A DNA stretch of 43,678 nt, taken from assembly GCA_028288445.1 (NCBI GenBank), contig JAQBNT010000014.1, positions 1 through 43,678 on the forward strand, in the 5' to 3' direction. The notes under the pieces are model-generated. The model ran no database searches, was not told where the DNA came from, and worked only from the letters and a program-made list of their open reading frames with translations. The stretch comes from Hymenobacter sp. (GTDB lineage Bacteria; Bacteroidota; Bacteroidia; Cytophagales; Hymenobacteraceae). Of the stretch, positions 16,940-25,299 are shown one piece after another. Numbering within the stretch: position 1 is the stretch's first letter; the number at the start of each line of letters is the position of its first letter. The position numbers and the translations under genes are program-made.

Positions 16940-16941
16940 AA

Positions 16942-17721
16942 ATGTACGCTCTCGTTACCGGCGCTTCGCGCGGCATTGGCCGTGCCATTGCCCTTCTGCT
17001 GGCCCAGCGTGGCTACGACCTGCTGCTGGTGGCGCGGTCCGAAGACCAACTCACCAACCTGGCCCTCGAAATCGGCACCCGGCACAAGCGCCAGGCCCAT
17101 GTGCTGGCCACCGACCTGGCCGCCCCTGCCGCCGCCGAAACCGTGGCTGCCTGGGCCAACCAGCAAGTCGACCAGCTGGCCATATTGGTGAATAATGCCG
17201 GCTACGGCCTCTGGGGCCGCTTCGAGCAGCTCAGCCTGCCCGAACAGCAAAACATGATGCAGCTGAATATGCACCTACCCGTGGCCCTCATCCACGCCCT
17301 GCTGCCCGCCCTGCACAAGGCCCCGAAAGCCTATATTTTGAACGTAGCCAGCACTGCCGCCTACCAGGCCGTGCCCTCACTCTCGCTCTACGCCGCCAGC
17401 AAGGCGTTTTTGCTGAGCTTCAGCCGGGGCCTGCGCTACGAGCTGAAAACCAGCAATATCTCCGTGACCTGCCTGAGCCCCGGCGCTACCACCACCAATT
17501 TTGCCGACCGCGCCGGCATGGGGGCCGAGCTGCAAGCCACCGCCAACAAAGTTTCGATGACGCCCGAAGCCGTGGCCCTGGCCGCCGTGAACGGCCTGCT
17601 GGCCGGCGAGGCGGAAATCATCCCCGGCGTGCTCAACAAGGTATCGGCCGGCCTCACCAGCCTGGTGCCCAAGGGCATCGTGGAGAAGATTGCAGCCGGG
17701 ATTTACGAGAAGTATCTGTAA
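16942..17721 (+). CDS. Short-chain dehydrogenase/reductase (SDR)
   Basis: A 259-residue NAD(P)-dependent oxidoreductase of the classical SDR type. The Rossmann motif is TGASRGIG (6-13), with NNAG at 84-87 and the catalytic S137, Y150 and K154 (YAASK). R32 after the second strand suggests preference for NADPH. The tail after PGATTTNF resembles the DltE/YqjQ-like SDRs that act on hydrophobic substrates; the exact substrate is unknown. The ATG at 16942 gives the standard start MYALVTGAS. It stands right behind a long hairpin that would occupy its leader, which may limit translation. A strong terminator follows. Confidence 0.94.
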   Translation: MYALVTGASRGIGRAIALLLAQRGYDLLLVARSEDQLTNLALEIGTRHKRQAHVLATDLAAPAAAETVAAWANQQVDQLAILVNNAGYGLWGRFEQLSLPEQQNMMQLNMHLPVALIHALLPALHKAPKAYILNVASTAAYQAVPSLSLYAASKAFLLSFSRGLRYELKTSNISVTCLSPGATTTNFADRAGMGAELQATANKVSMTPEAVALAAVNGLLAGEAEIIPGVLNKVSAGLTSLVPKGIVEKIAAGIYEKYL

Positions 17722-17737
17722 GGTTTTCGCAAGATGT

Positions 17738-17790
17738 AAGACACGAAAAAAGGCCTTCCGGAATTACCGAACGGCCTTTTTTCGTGTCTT
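17738..17790. terminator. Bidirectional intrinsic terminator
   Basis: Perfect 18-bp arms (AAGACACGAAAAAAGGCC and its complement) around a 17-base loop, with A-run and T-run inside the stem, so either strand yields a stem followed by U residues. It separates the convergent SDR and PAP2-type genes. Confidence 0.9.
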
Positions 17791-17797
17791 GAGAAAT

Positions 17798-18508
17798 TTA
17801 ATTCGTATCGGCTAAGCCGCTTCTCTGTTTGGGCCGGCACACGCGCCTAGCCAGCCAGTACGCGGCCCAGGCGAAAAACGGCGCGGCCAGCACATCATAC
17901 GAGTAATGCACGCGCTGCACCAGTACCAGCAGGCCCACGGCCACGCTCATCAGGCCCAGCACCCAGCGCCATTTGCGGCCCCGGCCGGCCAGTGTGAGGA
18001 GCACCATGGTGGCGGTGTGGCCCGAAAAAAACAAGTCGCGCACAATGGGCTGGGTGGTTACTTCAAAAATGCGGTCCATCACCGGGTCGTGCAGAATGAC
18101 CAGGGTAGTGGGCGGCTCCAGCGGCAGCAGCCAGAGCGTGACCATGCGCATTAGTTGCAGGAAATAATAGGCCCACAGCGCCTGTAGCAGCCGCTGCGGC
18201 CTGGGCAGCAGGTAAGCCAGCGTGGCCGCGATAGCTCCGTAAATGAGCGCGAACGTGAGCACCGAAACGTCGTGTACCGGCAGCAGGTCCAGTAGCGGGT
18301 CGGCCAGCCGCTGGCCGGGGCGCGCCTGGATGAAGTGGTAGAAGCCCGGCACTACCGGCAGCAGCCCCAGCAGCCCCAGCAGCACCGCACCCAGCCGCAG
18401 CCGGAAACTCATTGAAGCCCAGGCAGCCGGCCAGTTGCGCGGACGGGAAGGTGGCCGTGGGGCACCAACGGGCTGGGGCAGGGTAGACGGGGTTAGAATC
18501 GTAGCCAC
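17798..18508 (-). CDS. PAP2-family (sphingomyelin synthase-like) membrane phosphatase
   Basis: A 236-residue membrane protein with about six hydrophobic helices. Two catalytic motifs of the PAP2_C group (related to sphingomyelin synthase and inositol phosphorylceramide synthase) are present: RDLFFSGHTATM (His) and RVHYSYDVLAAPFFAW (His and Asp). Members transfer or remove phospho-head groups of lipids, here probably in the inner membrane; Bacteroidota make sphingolipids, but a link to them is inference. The start is uncertain: the GTG at 18508 gives a Pro-rich cytoplasmic N-terminus, while the ATG at 18412 (MSFRLRLG) begins at the first helix. It is divergent from the M20 gene. Confidence 0.82.
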   Translation of the reverse strand: MATILTPSTLPQPVGAPRPPSRPRNWPAAWASMSFRLRLGAVLLGLLGLLPVVPGFYHFIQARPGQRLADPLLDLLPVHDVSVLTFALIYGAIAATLAYLLPRPQRLLQALWAYYFLQLMRMVTLWLLPLEPPTTLVILHDPVMDRIFEVTTQPIVRDLFFSGHTATMVLLTLAGRGRKWRWVLGLMSVAVGLLVLVQRVHYSYDVLAAPFFAWAAYWLARRVCRPKQRSGLADTN

Positions 18509-18662
18509 AAAAAATAGTTGGTTCGGATAATGGGCAGAGAATAAATCAGCGCGCAAAAATACGTTCCAGCCTGAACAGTAGCGCGCTGGTTGGCAACGGC
18601 GACGTAACATTGCCAAGTGGCCGAAACGTGCCGCCTGGCTTTTACTTCATCGCCCCGATTTT

Positions 18663-19985
18663 ATGATGCGCTTTTTACTTTCTGCTTTGCCGGCCAGCCT
18701 CGTGCTGGCGCTGGCCGTAGCCCCCGCCGCTCATGCCCAGAATGCGGCCCTCGATGCCCGCATTGCTCAACTGGCCACCCAGGAAGAAAGCAAAGTCATT
18801 GCCTGGCGGCGCGACATCCACGAGCACCCCGAACTCGGCAACCAGGAAACCCGCACCGCTGGCATCATCGCCGCCCACCTCAAAAAGCTGGGCCTGGAAG
18901 TGCAGACTGGCGTGGGCCGCACCGGCGTGGTGGGCATCCTGCGCGGCGGCAAGCCCGGCCCCGTGGTGGCCCTGCGCGCCGACATGGACGGCCTGCCTCT
19001 CACTGAAAACAACGACCTGCCCTTCGCTTCCAAAGTGAAAACCACCTACCTGGGCCAGCCCGTGGGCGTGATGCACGCCTGCGGCCACGACACCCACGTG
19101 GCCATGCTCATGGGTGCGGCCGAGGTACTGAGCCAGGTGAAAGCCGACCTGCCCGGCACCGTCAAGTTTATTTTCCAGCCCGCCGAGGAAGGCTCGCTGC
19201 CCGGCACGGAGGGTGGGGCCAAGCTCATGGTGAAAGAAGGGGTGCTCGACAAGCCCAAGGTAGATGCCGTGTTCGGCTTGCACATCAATGCCCAGACCGA
19301 GGTGGGCAACCTGACTTACCGCCCCGGCGGCGAAATGGCCAGTTCCGACCGCTTCACCATCAAAGTGCATGGCAAGGGCTCGCACGGCGCTTACCCGTGG
19401 AACAGCGTGGACCCCGTGGTGACGGCCGCCCAAATCATCATGGGCCTGCAAACCATCGTGAGCCGGCAGGTGAAGCTGATTGACGACGCGGCCGTGGTCA
19501 CGGTGGGCACCATCAACGGCGGCGTGCGCTACAACGTCATCCCGCCTGATGTGGAAATGTCGGGCACCATCCGGGCCTTGAACCCGGAAGTGCAAAAGCA
19601 AATTTGGGCCAGCATCCGCCGCATTGCCACCAACATTGCTGAGAGCGCCGGGGCCACCGCCGACGTCACCATCGACCCCTACGTGCCTGTGACTACCAAC
19701 GACCCTGCCCTCACGGCCCAGATGCTGCCCACGCTGCAAGCAACGGCCGGCGCGGCCCACGTTCGGGAGATAAAAGCCGTGACCGGAGCAGAGGATTTTT
19801 CCTTTTATCAGGAGAAGGTGCCGGGTCTGTTCCTCTTCGTGGGCGGCATGACCAAGGGGCAGGACCCCGCCACCACCGCCGACCATCACACGGCCGGTTT
19901 TCGCATCGATGAAAGCGGCCTCACGCTGGGCGTGAAAACCCTGGCTACGCTGGCGGCTGACTACCTGAGCGCCGGAAAACGTTAG
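18663..19985 (+). CDS. Secreted M20-family amidohydrolase (IAA-amino acid hydrolase type)
   Basis: A 440-residue metal-dependent amidohydrolase. It has a signal peptide (MMRFLLSALPASLVLALAV, then APAAHAQ). Family motifs in order: RRDIHEHPELGNQE (49-62), LRADMDGLP (104-112), MHACGHDTH (137-145, ligands C140 and H142), FQPAEEG (171-177, E175/E176), GLHINAQ (205-211), the dimerisation domain (GSHGAYPWNSVDPV) and VTGAEDFSFY near the end. It would split N-acylated amino acids in the periplasm or outside the cell. The cysteine ligand marks the hippurate/IAA-amino acid hydrolase branch. The gene appears to be monocistronic. Confidence 0.94.
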   Translation: MMRFLLSALPASLVLALAVAPAAHAQNAALDARIAQLATQEESKVIAWRRDIHEHPELGNQETRTAGIIAAHLKKLGLEVQTGVGRTGVVGILRGGKPGPVVALRADMDGLPLTENNDLPFASKVKTTYLGQPVGVMHACGHDTHVAMLMGAAEVLSQVKADLPGTVKFIFQPAEEGSLPGTEGGAKLMVKEGVLDKPKVDAVFGLHINAQTEVGNLTYRPGGEMASSDRFTIKVHGKGSHGAYPWNSVDPVVTAAQIIMGLQTIVSRQVKLIDDAAVVTVGTINGGVRYNVIPPDVEMSGTIRALNPEVQKQIWASIRRIATNIAESAGATADVTIDPYVPVTTNDPALTAQMLPTLQATAGAAHVREIKAVTGAEDFSFYQEKVPGLFLFVGGMTKGQDPATTADHHTAGFRIDESGLTLGVKTLATLAADYLSAGKR

Positions 19986-20214
19986 CAAGAATCAAACCAA
20001 ATAATTATTCAGGTCAAAGGAATATTGCAATTTGGTTAAGTGCAATTAACGCTTCATTGTTTGTTCATCAAACGTACAAGATTTCGGTATTGTTAATGAA
20101 ATGGTGGCAAATGGCTTATTGAACTGATAAAGTTGTCTAGGTTGCGGCTGCTTAGATGCAAAATATTCAAAATTTGCTCAGGCTTAGTGTCCCACCAATA
20201 ACCTATTCGTTTAC

Positions 20215-23085
20215 ATGAGAAAACAATACTCAGCTGCGGCATTACTGATGCTCGGCGGCTTGGTCGCCACCACGGCCAATGCCCAGGACGCCGCCCGCGT
20301 TCAATCCAAAGTGTTGGGCGAAGACAACCAGCCCGTGCTGGTGCAGTTCAGCGCCGAAGCCAAAATGGCCTCCCGGGGCATGAGCGGCGACCAGGTGCTG
20401 CGCCAGCAGCTGGCCCTCACCAACGCCGACCAGATGGTGCAGCGCACCGCCGAAACCGACCAGCTCGGTTTCGTGCACCAGAAGTTTGCCCAGTATTACC
20501 AGGGCATCCGCGTGGAGCACGCCGACTATACGGTGCACTCTAAAGCTGGCACCGTGGAGAGCATCAGCGGTGATTTCGAGAAAATCTCGGGCCTGAACAC
20601 CACGCCTTCATTGGGCGAAAGCGCCGCGTTGGGCCGCGCGATGGCCCACGTAGGTGCCCGCCAGTACAAGTGGCAAACCAACGAAGCCGACGCTGCCTCC
20701 TTCCTCCCGAAGGGCGAGCTGGTGATTGTGCGCGACGCCCGCGTGAGCTCTGAAACCGGCCCGCTCGTGCTGGCCTGGAAATTCAACGTGTACGCCGCGC
20801 AGCCCATCAGCCGCGCGTTCATCTACGTGGATGCGCGCACCGGGCAGGTGGTGTTGCAGGACAACATCATCAAGCACACGGCCGGCACGGCTACGTTTGC
20901 TACGGCTTACAGCGGCACCCGCTCGCTGGCCAACGAAACCACCACCGGCGGCTGGCACCTGAAGGAGTATACCCGCGGCCTGGGCATTGAAACCTATAAC
21001 TGCCGGAAGGGCAACAGCTACACCGCCGCCACCGACTTCGTGGACGCCGACAACAACTGGACGGCCGCCGAGTACAACAACGCCAACTACGACAACGTGG
21101 CCGGCGATGCCCACTTCGGTGCCCAAGCTACTTATGACTACTGGAAAAACGTTTTCGGCCGCAACAGCTACGACAACGCCGGGGCCAAAATCAAGAGCTA
21201 CGTGCACTTTGATGACGTGCCGGGCGGCGCGGGCTACGAAAACGCCTACTGGGATGGCGTGGAAATGACCTACGGCGACGGCGCCAGCACCTTCAAGCCC
21301 CTGACGGCGCTGGATGTGTGCGGCCACGAAATCGGCCACGCCGTGTGCGAAAAAACGGCTAACCTGACCTACGCCAACGAGTCGGGCGCGATGAACGAAG
21401 GCCTCTCCGACATCTGGGGTGCCAGCATCGAGCAGTACACCACGGCCGCGCTGGGCCTCACCAAATCGACCTGGGACATCGGCGAAGACATCATGAAACA
21501 GGGCGGTGCCCTGCGCTCGATGAGCAACCCCAACCTTTACGGCCAGCCGGCTTACTACAAAGGCACGTACTGGGCGGCTACCACCTCCTCGCCGTCGAAT
21601 GCTAACGACCAGGGCGGGGTGCACACCAACTCGGGCATCCTCAACTACTGGTACTACCTGATTGCCGTGGGTAAGTCGGGCACCAACGAAAAAGGCTTTG
21701 CTTACAACGTGGGCGCTATCGGCATCTCGGACGCGGCTAAAATCACCTTCCGCATGGAAAGCGTGTACATGACGGCTGGCTCGACCTACGCCAACGCCCG
21801 CACCTATTCCATCCAGGCGGCTACGGACCTGTTTGGCGCTACCTCGGCCCAGACGCAAGCTGTGACCAACGCCTGGTATGCCGTGGGCATCGGCGCGGCC
21901 TACAGCGGCGGCGGCGGCGGCACCACCTACTGCACTTCGCAGGGTGCCAGCGTGGCCTACGAGTACATTGCCCAGGTGGCCCTCGGCAGCATCAACCGCA
22001 CTTCGGGCGCTGATGGTGGCTACTACGACGGCACGGCCCTGACCACGAGCATCGCCCAGGGCTCGGCCCAGACCGTGACCTACAAGGCCGGTTTCGTATC
22101 GAGCGCCTACACCGAGTACGTGAAAGTGTACATCGACTACAACAAAAACGGCGTGTTCACCGATGCCGGTGAGAACGTGGCTTCGGGCACGGTGACTTCG
22201 GCTACGGCTGCTACCGCCAGCTTCACGGTGCCTGCTACGGCTACTGTTGGGGCTACCCGCATGCGCGTGACGCTGAGCGACGCCGCCGCTACCGCCAGCT
22301 GCGGCAGCTACAGCTACGGCGAAACCGAGGACTATACGGTGAACATTACGGCAGCCGGTGGCGGCGGTGGCACGCCCACTTATTGCACCAGCAAAGGCAC
22401 CAGCGTGGCCTATGAGTACATCGACCTTGTGAACCTGGGCAGCATCAACCGCACCTCGGGCGCTGATGCCGGCTACTACAATGGCACAGCCCTGAGCACC
22501 ACGGTGGCGGCCGGCTCGGCCCAGACCATCAACTTCTCGGCGGGCTTCACCGGCACGGCCTACTCGGAGTACGTGAAAGTGTACATCGACTACAACCAGA
22601 ACGGCGTGTTCACCGATGCCGGTGAATTGGTAGTATCGGCCGCCGCCAGCAGCGTAGCCACCACCCGTTCGGCGGCCTTCACGGTGCCCACCACGGCCAA
22701 AAGCGGTGCCACCCGGATGCGCGTGACGCTGAGCGATGCCACGGCCACCAGCAGCTGCGGCACCTACAGCTACGGCGAAACCGAGGACTACACGGTGAAC
22801 ATCACCGGCGGCACGGGCTTCTCGTCGCTGACGGGCAACACGGTTGCCAACGGCTCGAAACTGCTGGCCGTGTACCCCAACCCGGCCACCGACGTGCTGA
22901 ACCTGATGCTGCCGGAGAATGCCGAAATCAAGAGCGTGATGGTGACCGACGTGCGCGGTGCCCGCGTCGAAGGCCTGGCGCTGAACAACGGCGTGCTGAG
23001 CATCGGCCGCCTCGCCAATGGCATGTACACCCTGACCGTGAGCGACGGCAAGCAAGTGTACCACCAGCGCTTCGTGAAAGATTAG
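20215..23085 (+). CDS. M4-family (thermolysin-like) metalloprotease with two GEVED domains and T9SS tail
   Basis: A 956-residue secreted protease. After the signal peptide (MRKQYSAAALLMLGGLVATTANAQ) come an FTP/PepSY-type propeptide (to about 230) and the M4 catalytic domain (about 240-560) with zinc ligands H371 and H375 (HEIGH) and E395 (NEGLSD), in exact thermolysin spacing. Two GEVED beta-sandwich modules follow (about 570-710 and 720-865), each starting YCTS(Q/K)G and ending YGETEDYTVNIT, with repeat period 151 residues. The last 80 or so residues are a T9SS sorting domain (VYPNPATDVLNLMLP, then LANGMYTLTVSDG). It probably degrades protein at or outside the cell surface. The two modules are nearly identical over stretches of DNA, which suggests recent duplication or conversion. 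A terminator follows. Confidence 0.96.
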   Translation: MRKQYSAAALLMLGGLVATTANAQDAARVQSKVLGEDNQPVLVQFSAEAKMASRGMSGDQVLRQQLALTNADQMVQRTAETDQLGFVHQKFAQYYQGIRVEHADYTVHSKAGTVESISGDFEKISGLNTTPSLGESAALGRAMAHVGARQYKWQTNEADAASFLPKGELVIVRDARVSSETGPLVLAWKFNVYAAQPISRAFIYVDARTGQVVLQDNIIKHTAGTATFATAYSGTRSLANETTTGGWHLKEYTRGLGIETYNCRKGNSYTAATDFVDADNNWTAAEYNNANYDNVAGDAHFGAQATYDYWKNVFGRNSYDNAGAKIKSYVHFDDVPGGAGYENAYWDGVEMTYGDGASTFKPLTALDVCGHEIGHAVCEKTANLTYANESGAMNEGLSDIWGASIEQYTTAALGLTKSTWDIGEDIMKQGGALRSMSNPNLYGQPAYYKGTYWAATTSSPSNANDQGGVHTNSGILNYWYYLIAVGKSGTNEKGFAYNVGAIGISDAAKITFRMESVYMTAGSTYANARTYSIQAATDLFGATSAQTQAVTNAWYAVGIGAAYSGGGGGTTYCTSQGASVAYEYIAQVALGSINRTSGADGGYYDGTALTTSIAQGSAQTVTYKAGFVSSAYTEYVKVYIDYNKNGVFTDAGENVASGTVTSATAATASFTVPATATVGATRMRVTLSDAAATASCGSYSYGETEDYTVNITAAGGGGGTPTYCTSKGTSVAYEYIDLVNLGSINRTSGADAGYYNGTALSTTVAAGSAQTINFSAGFTGTAYSEYVKVYIDYNQNGVFTDAGELVVSAAASSVATTRSAAFTVPTTAKSGATRMRVTLSDATATSSCGTYSYGETEDYTVNITGGTGFSSLTGNTVANGSKLLAVYPNPATDVLNLMLPENAEIKSVMVTDVRGARVEGLALNNGVLSIGRLANGMYTLTVSDGKQVYHQRFVKD

Positions 23086-23103
23086 TTCTTTCTCTGAGTT
23101 AAG

Positions 23104-23235
23104 CTAAAAAGGCCCGTCAGCAATGCTGACGGGCCTTTTTTGGGTTGCGATGCGGGCCAACGCCTGCTGGCTGAGGCCGAAGCAGGCGCGCACGGCGGCC
23201 TGGGTGCTGGCGGAGGGGATGGCAAAACGGGGCAT
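23104..23235 (-). pseudogene. Possible remnant of an XRE-type helix-turn-helix gene
   Basis: A 43-codon frame that starts MPRFAIPSASTQAAVRACFG and continues LSQQALARIAT, which looks like the first helices of an XRE/Cro-type repressor (pattern LSQQALA). It then runs into the M4 terminator hairpin and stops, before any recognition helix. A paired-hairpin element lies just upstream. It may be a decayed gene whose 3' part is lost; a chance open frame cannot be ruled out. Confidence 0.3.
23106..23140 (+). terminator. Intrinsic terminator of the M4 protease gene
   Basis: AAAAAGGCCCGTCAGC and its complement form a 16-bp stem ending in a T-run, 21 bases after the M4 stop codon. The A-run on the other side lets it work in both directions. 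Confidence 0.9.
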
Positions 23236-23443
23236 AGCAGCACGGCAGCGGACAAGAAAAAGCAGGTAGGAAACCTCCGAAAAAAATGGGAGGTTTCCTA
23301 CCATATTGGTAGGAAACCCCGGTAAAAAGTCTGAGGTTTCCTACCAGCCGTCCGCCGTCCTTTGCCTGGCATAGGTGCCAACTGGCGGTAGCGGCTTCGT
23401 CAGGCAATTGGTGTTGCAGTAGGGGATGGGATAATTTCAAACA
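23141..23443. other. Intergenic remainder between two terminators
   Basis: This stretch holds the upstream half of the possible XRE remnant and the family E paired hairpins. From 23346 on I see no recognisable feature. Open frames crossing it on the minus strand are not supported by any motif. Confidence 0.5.
23265..23345. repeat. Paired-hairpin element, family E copy 1 (GGTAGGAAA ends)
   Basis: Two adjacent hairpins of 38 bp each. The first (23265-23302) has perfect 14-bp arms GGTAGGAAACCTCC; the second (23308-23345) has 11-bp arms GGTAGGAAACC; a five-base ATATT spacer lies between them. Total length is 81 bp, a multiple of three. The same architecture and ends recur inside a gene at 36281-36358. 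Confidence 0.9.
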
Positions 23444-23486
23444 CACGAGAAAGGCCCATTCGCACTGCGGACGGGCCTTTCTCGTG
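23444..23486 (-). terminator. Intrinsic terminator of the beta-barrel protein gene
   Basis: Perfect 14-bp arms CACGAGAAAGGCCC and complement with a 15-base loop, about 30 bases beyond the stop of the minus-strand gene at 23516. Confidence 0.75.
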
Positions 23487-23515
23487 GCTTCTGCCCAGCA
23501 TGGCAGCTGTTGGCC

Positions 23516-24250
23516 TTACTCCAGCGAGTAGTCCAGCTTGAGCATCACTGTGCCGAAGCCGTCCTTGTTGGCCGAGGCCCCGCCGAGGCGCAGGTTGACG
23601 TCGTCGAGCTGGTCGGTGGTGGTGAAGTAGTAGTTGCCTTCGAGGTTGGCGCGCAGCTTATCGGTGAGGCGCACGCTGAAGCCCGCGCCTACCGGGAGGG
23701 CGATGGCCATTGCGGGGTAGTCGTTGCGCTCGGGCGGCAGGAAGGTCGTGCTCTCAGTGGCGCGCTCCGTGCCGAGGTAGGACTGCGGGTTGTAGAGCAG
23801 CAGGCCCGCGCCGCCCTGCACGAACACCTGGAAAACGGGGGCTTCGGCCATGGAAGACGCGAAAACGGACTCATCGGGCAACAAATCGAACCGGAAGAAC
23901 ACCGTGCCCAGGCCGTTGGTGCTGGTGAAGGCCAGGCCGCGCTCCTTGGCTTTGTCGCGCGCGCCCAGCTCCACGTAGGAAAACTCGCTGCCCAGGTGCA
24001 GGTGCGGCGTGAGGCGGTAGAGCACGCCCAGGCTCAGGGCCGGGCCCAGGAAATTATCGGCGGGGCTGTTGCCGAGGTCGCCGTTGTACAGGGCCGTGCC
24101 GCCGCCGAGGGTGACGTGCAGCGGCCCCCTGAAATAGGCCCGCTCCTGGTGGTTGTAGTGCCGGACGGGGTGGTGATACTGTGCCTGTGCGGAGTGGCTG
24201 CTAAGTGCGCCAGCCGCCAGCCCTCCAAAAATCAACGAGCGAAACCGCAT
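23516..24250 (-). CDS. Outer-membrane beta-barrel protein of unknown function
   Basis: A 244-residue protein with a signal peptide (MRFRSLIFGGLAAGALSSHS, then AQAQ) and a chain of alternating hydrophobic strands ending in a hydrophobic residue pattern (MLKLDYSLE), as expected of a small outer-membrane barrel. GPLHVTLGGGTALYNGDLGN near the start and GAGFSVRLTDKLRANLEGNY later resemble Bacteroidota porin-family proteins of the OmpW/OMP_b-brl kind. No ligand can be inferred. The ATG at 24250 gives the signal peptide. The gene has its own terminator and is preceded on the same strand by a TPR protein gene. Confidence 0.78.
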   Translation of the reverse strand: MRFRSLIFGGLAAGALSSHSAQAQYHHPVRHYNHQERAYFRGPLHVTLGGGTALYNGDLGNSPADNFLGPALSLGVLYRLTPHLHLGSEFSYVELGARDKAKERGLAFTSTNGLGTVFFRFDLLPDESVFASSMAEAPVFQVFVQGGAGLLLYNPQSYLGTERATESTTFLPPERNDYPAMAIALPVGAGFSVRLTDKLRANLEGNYYFTTTDQLDDVNLRLGGASANKDGFGTVMLKLDYSLE

Positions 24251-24331
24251 ACTATCAACTAAAGTGAAACAAAGACCGCCTATACGGGACCCAACGCGCA
24301 AACCGCTGAAATCCGTTTGGCCCGGCGGGTT

Positions 24332-25072
24332 TTATTTGAATGTGCCCTGGGGGTCGGGCAGCTTGGCGAGCAGGTCGGAGATGAGGTCGAAGTCGAGGCT
24401 GCTGACGCTGGCCGTCCGGCCTTTGTGCACGGCATCCCAGGCTTCGGGGTATTTTTCCTGGTAGTAGAGGCCGCGGGCCAGCTGCTGCCAGGCGTTGGCA
24501 TTGGCGGGGTCGGCGGCGGTGGCGCGCTGGAGCAGGGTGAGGCCCATGGTGAGGTCCTTTTTCTTCGTGGTCTGGCCGTAGCGGATGAGGTAGCTCGCGC
24601 CGAGGTCGCTCATGAGCTGGGCGCTGGTGGGGGCGATGCCGAAGCCCCGGCTCAGGAGGGCAATGGCGGCATCGGGGGTGGGCTGGCTGCTGGCGATGAT
24701 GCCCAGGCCGCGGTAGGCCTCGGCATTCTGGGGGTTGAGGAGCCAGGCCAGGTTGAAGCGGTAGGTGGCGGTGTCGGGCTGGTTTTCGCGCAGGTACTCG
24801 TAGCCTTTGTTGGTGAAGAACGTGCTGGCTTCGGCGGTGGAGGCGAAGCTGGCGGCAATGGCTTTGAGCCGGCCCTCGCCCAGCAGCTGGGTGGCCTGCG
24901 TGGGGCTGAGGCCGCCGAACAGGGGCTGCAGGCGGATGGGCTTGCCAGGGGCCGGGGTGGCCAGGCTGCCGTCGGCATTCACGGTAGGGGCGGCGGCCCC
25001 CTTGCGCTGGGCCTGGGCGGGCGCGGTGCCCAGCAGGCTTACCAGCAGCAGCGCGGCCAGGGCCGGCGACAT
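24332..25072 (-). CDS. Secreted tetratricopeptide-repeat (TPR) protein
   Basis: A 246-residue protein with a hydrophobic export signal (MSPALAALLLVSLLGTAPAQAQ) and three to four TPR-like helical pairs: GYEYLRENQPDTATYRFNLA, NPQNAEAYRGLGII, the run around SDLGASYLIRYGQ, and DPANANAWQQLARGLYYQEK. It probably acts as a periplasmic interaction module, but no partner is evident. The start is not certain: a GTG at 25099 would add nine residues and a lysine to the signal peptide, which the ATG version lacks. It lies divergently from the alpha/beta hydrolase gene. Confidence 0.75.
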   Translation of the reverse strand: MSPALAALLLVSLLGTAPAQAQRKGAAAPTVNADGSLATPAPGKPIRLQPLFGGLSPTQATQLLGEGRLKAIAASFASTAEASTFFTNKGYEYLRENQPDTATYRFNLAWLLNPQNAEAYRGLGIIASSQPTPDAAIALLSRGFGIAPTSAQLMSDLGASYLIRYGQTTKKKDLTMGLTLLQRATAADPANANAWQQLARGLYYQEKYPEAWDAVHKGRTASVSSLDFDLISDLLAKLPDPQGTFK

Positions 25073-25299
25073 ATTCTTGAGCAAAGCAGAAATCGACACG
25101 GGTGCGAATAAATAAATGAGGGCCGCCCGGTGCGGCAAAAAGCCGGGCTGTAGCCGTTCTGACAAAGATAAAGCCAATGCTGCCAAGGCCCCGGCCCGGC
25201 GGCGGCGGCGGCGGGGCGCAAACTGCCGGCCCGGCGCGGGCGTAGGTGAAGCCCCTGCGCCGGGATTCGGCCGCAGGCGCTCTCGCTTAAATTCCGCCA

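Noticed and set aside
20608..23064. 818-codon open frame opposite the M4 protease gene
   Set aside because: Pure shadow: no domain, composition of Val/His/Gly/Ala typical of the complement of GC-rich genes, and the plus-strand protein is certain.
23117..23446. 109-codon minus-strand frame with LVGN-type peptides across the intergenic family E element
   Set aside because: The peptide similarity to the in-gene copy comes from the DNA repeat; the frame has no other support and runs into a terminator.
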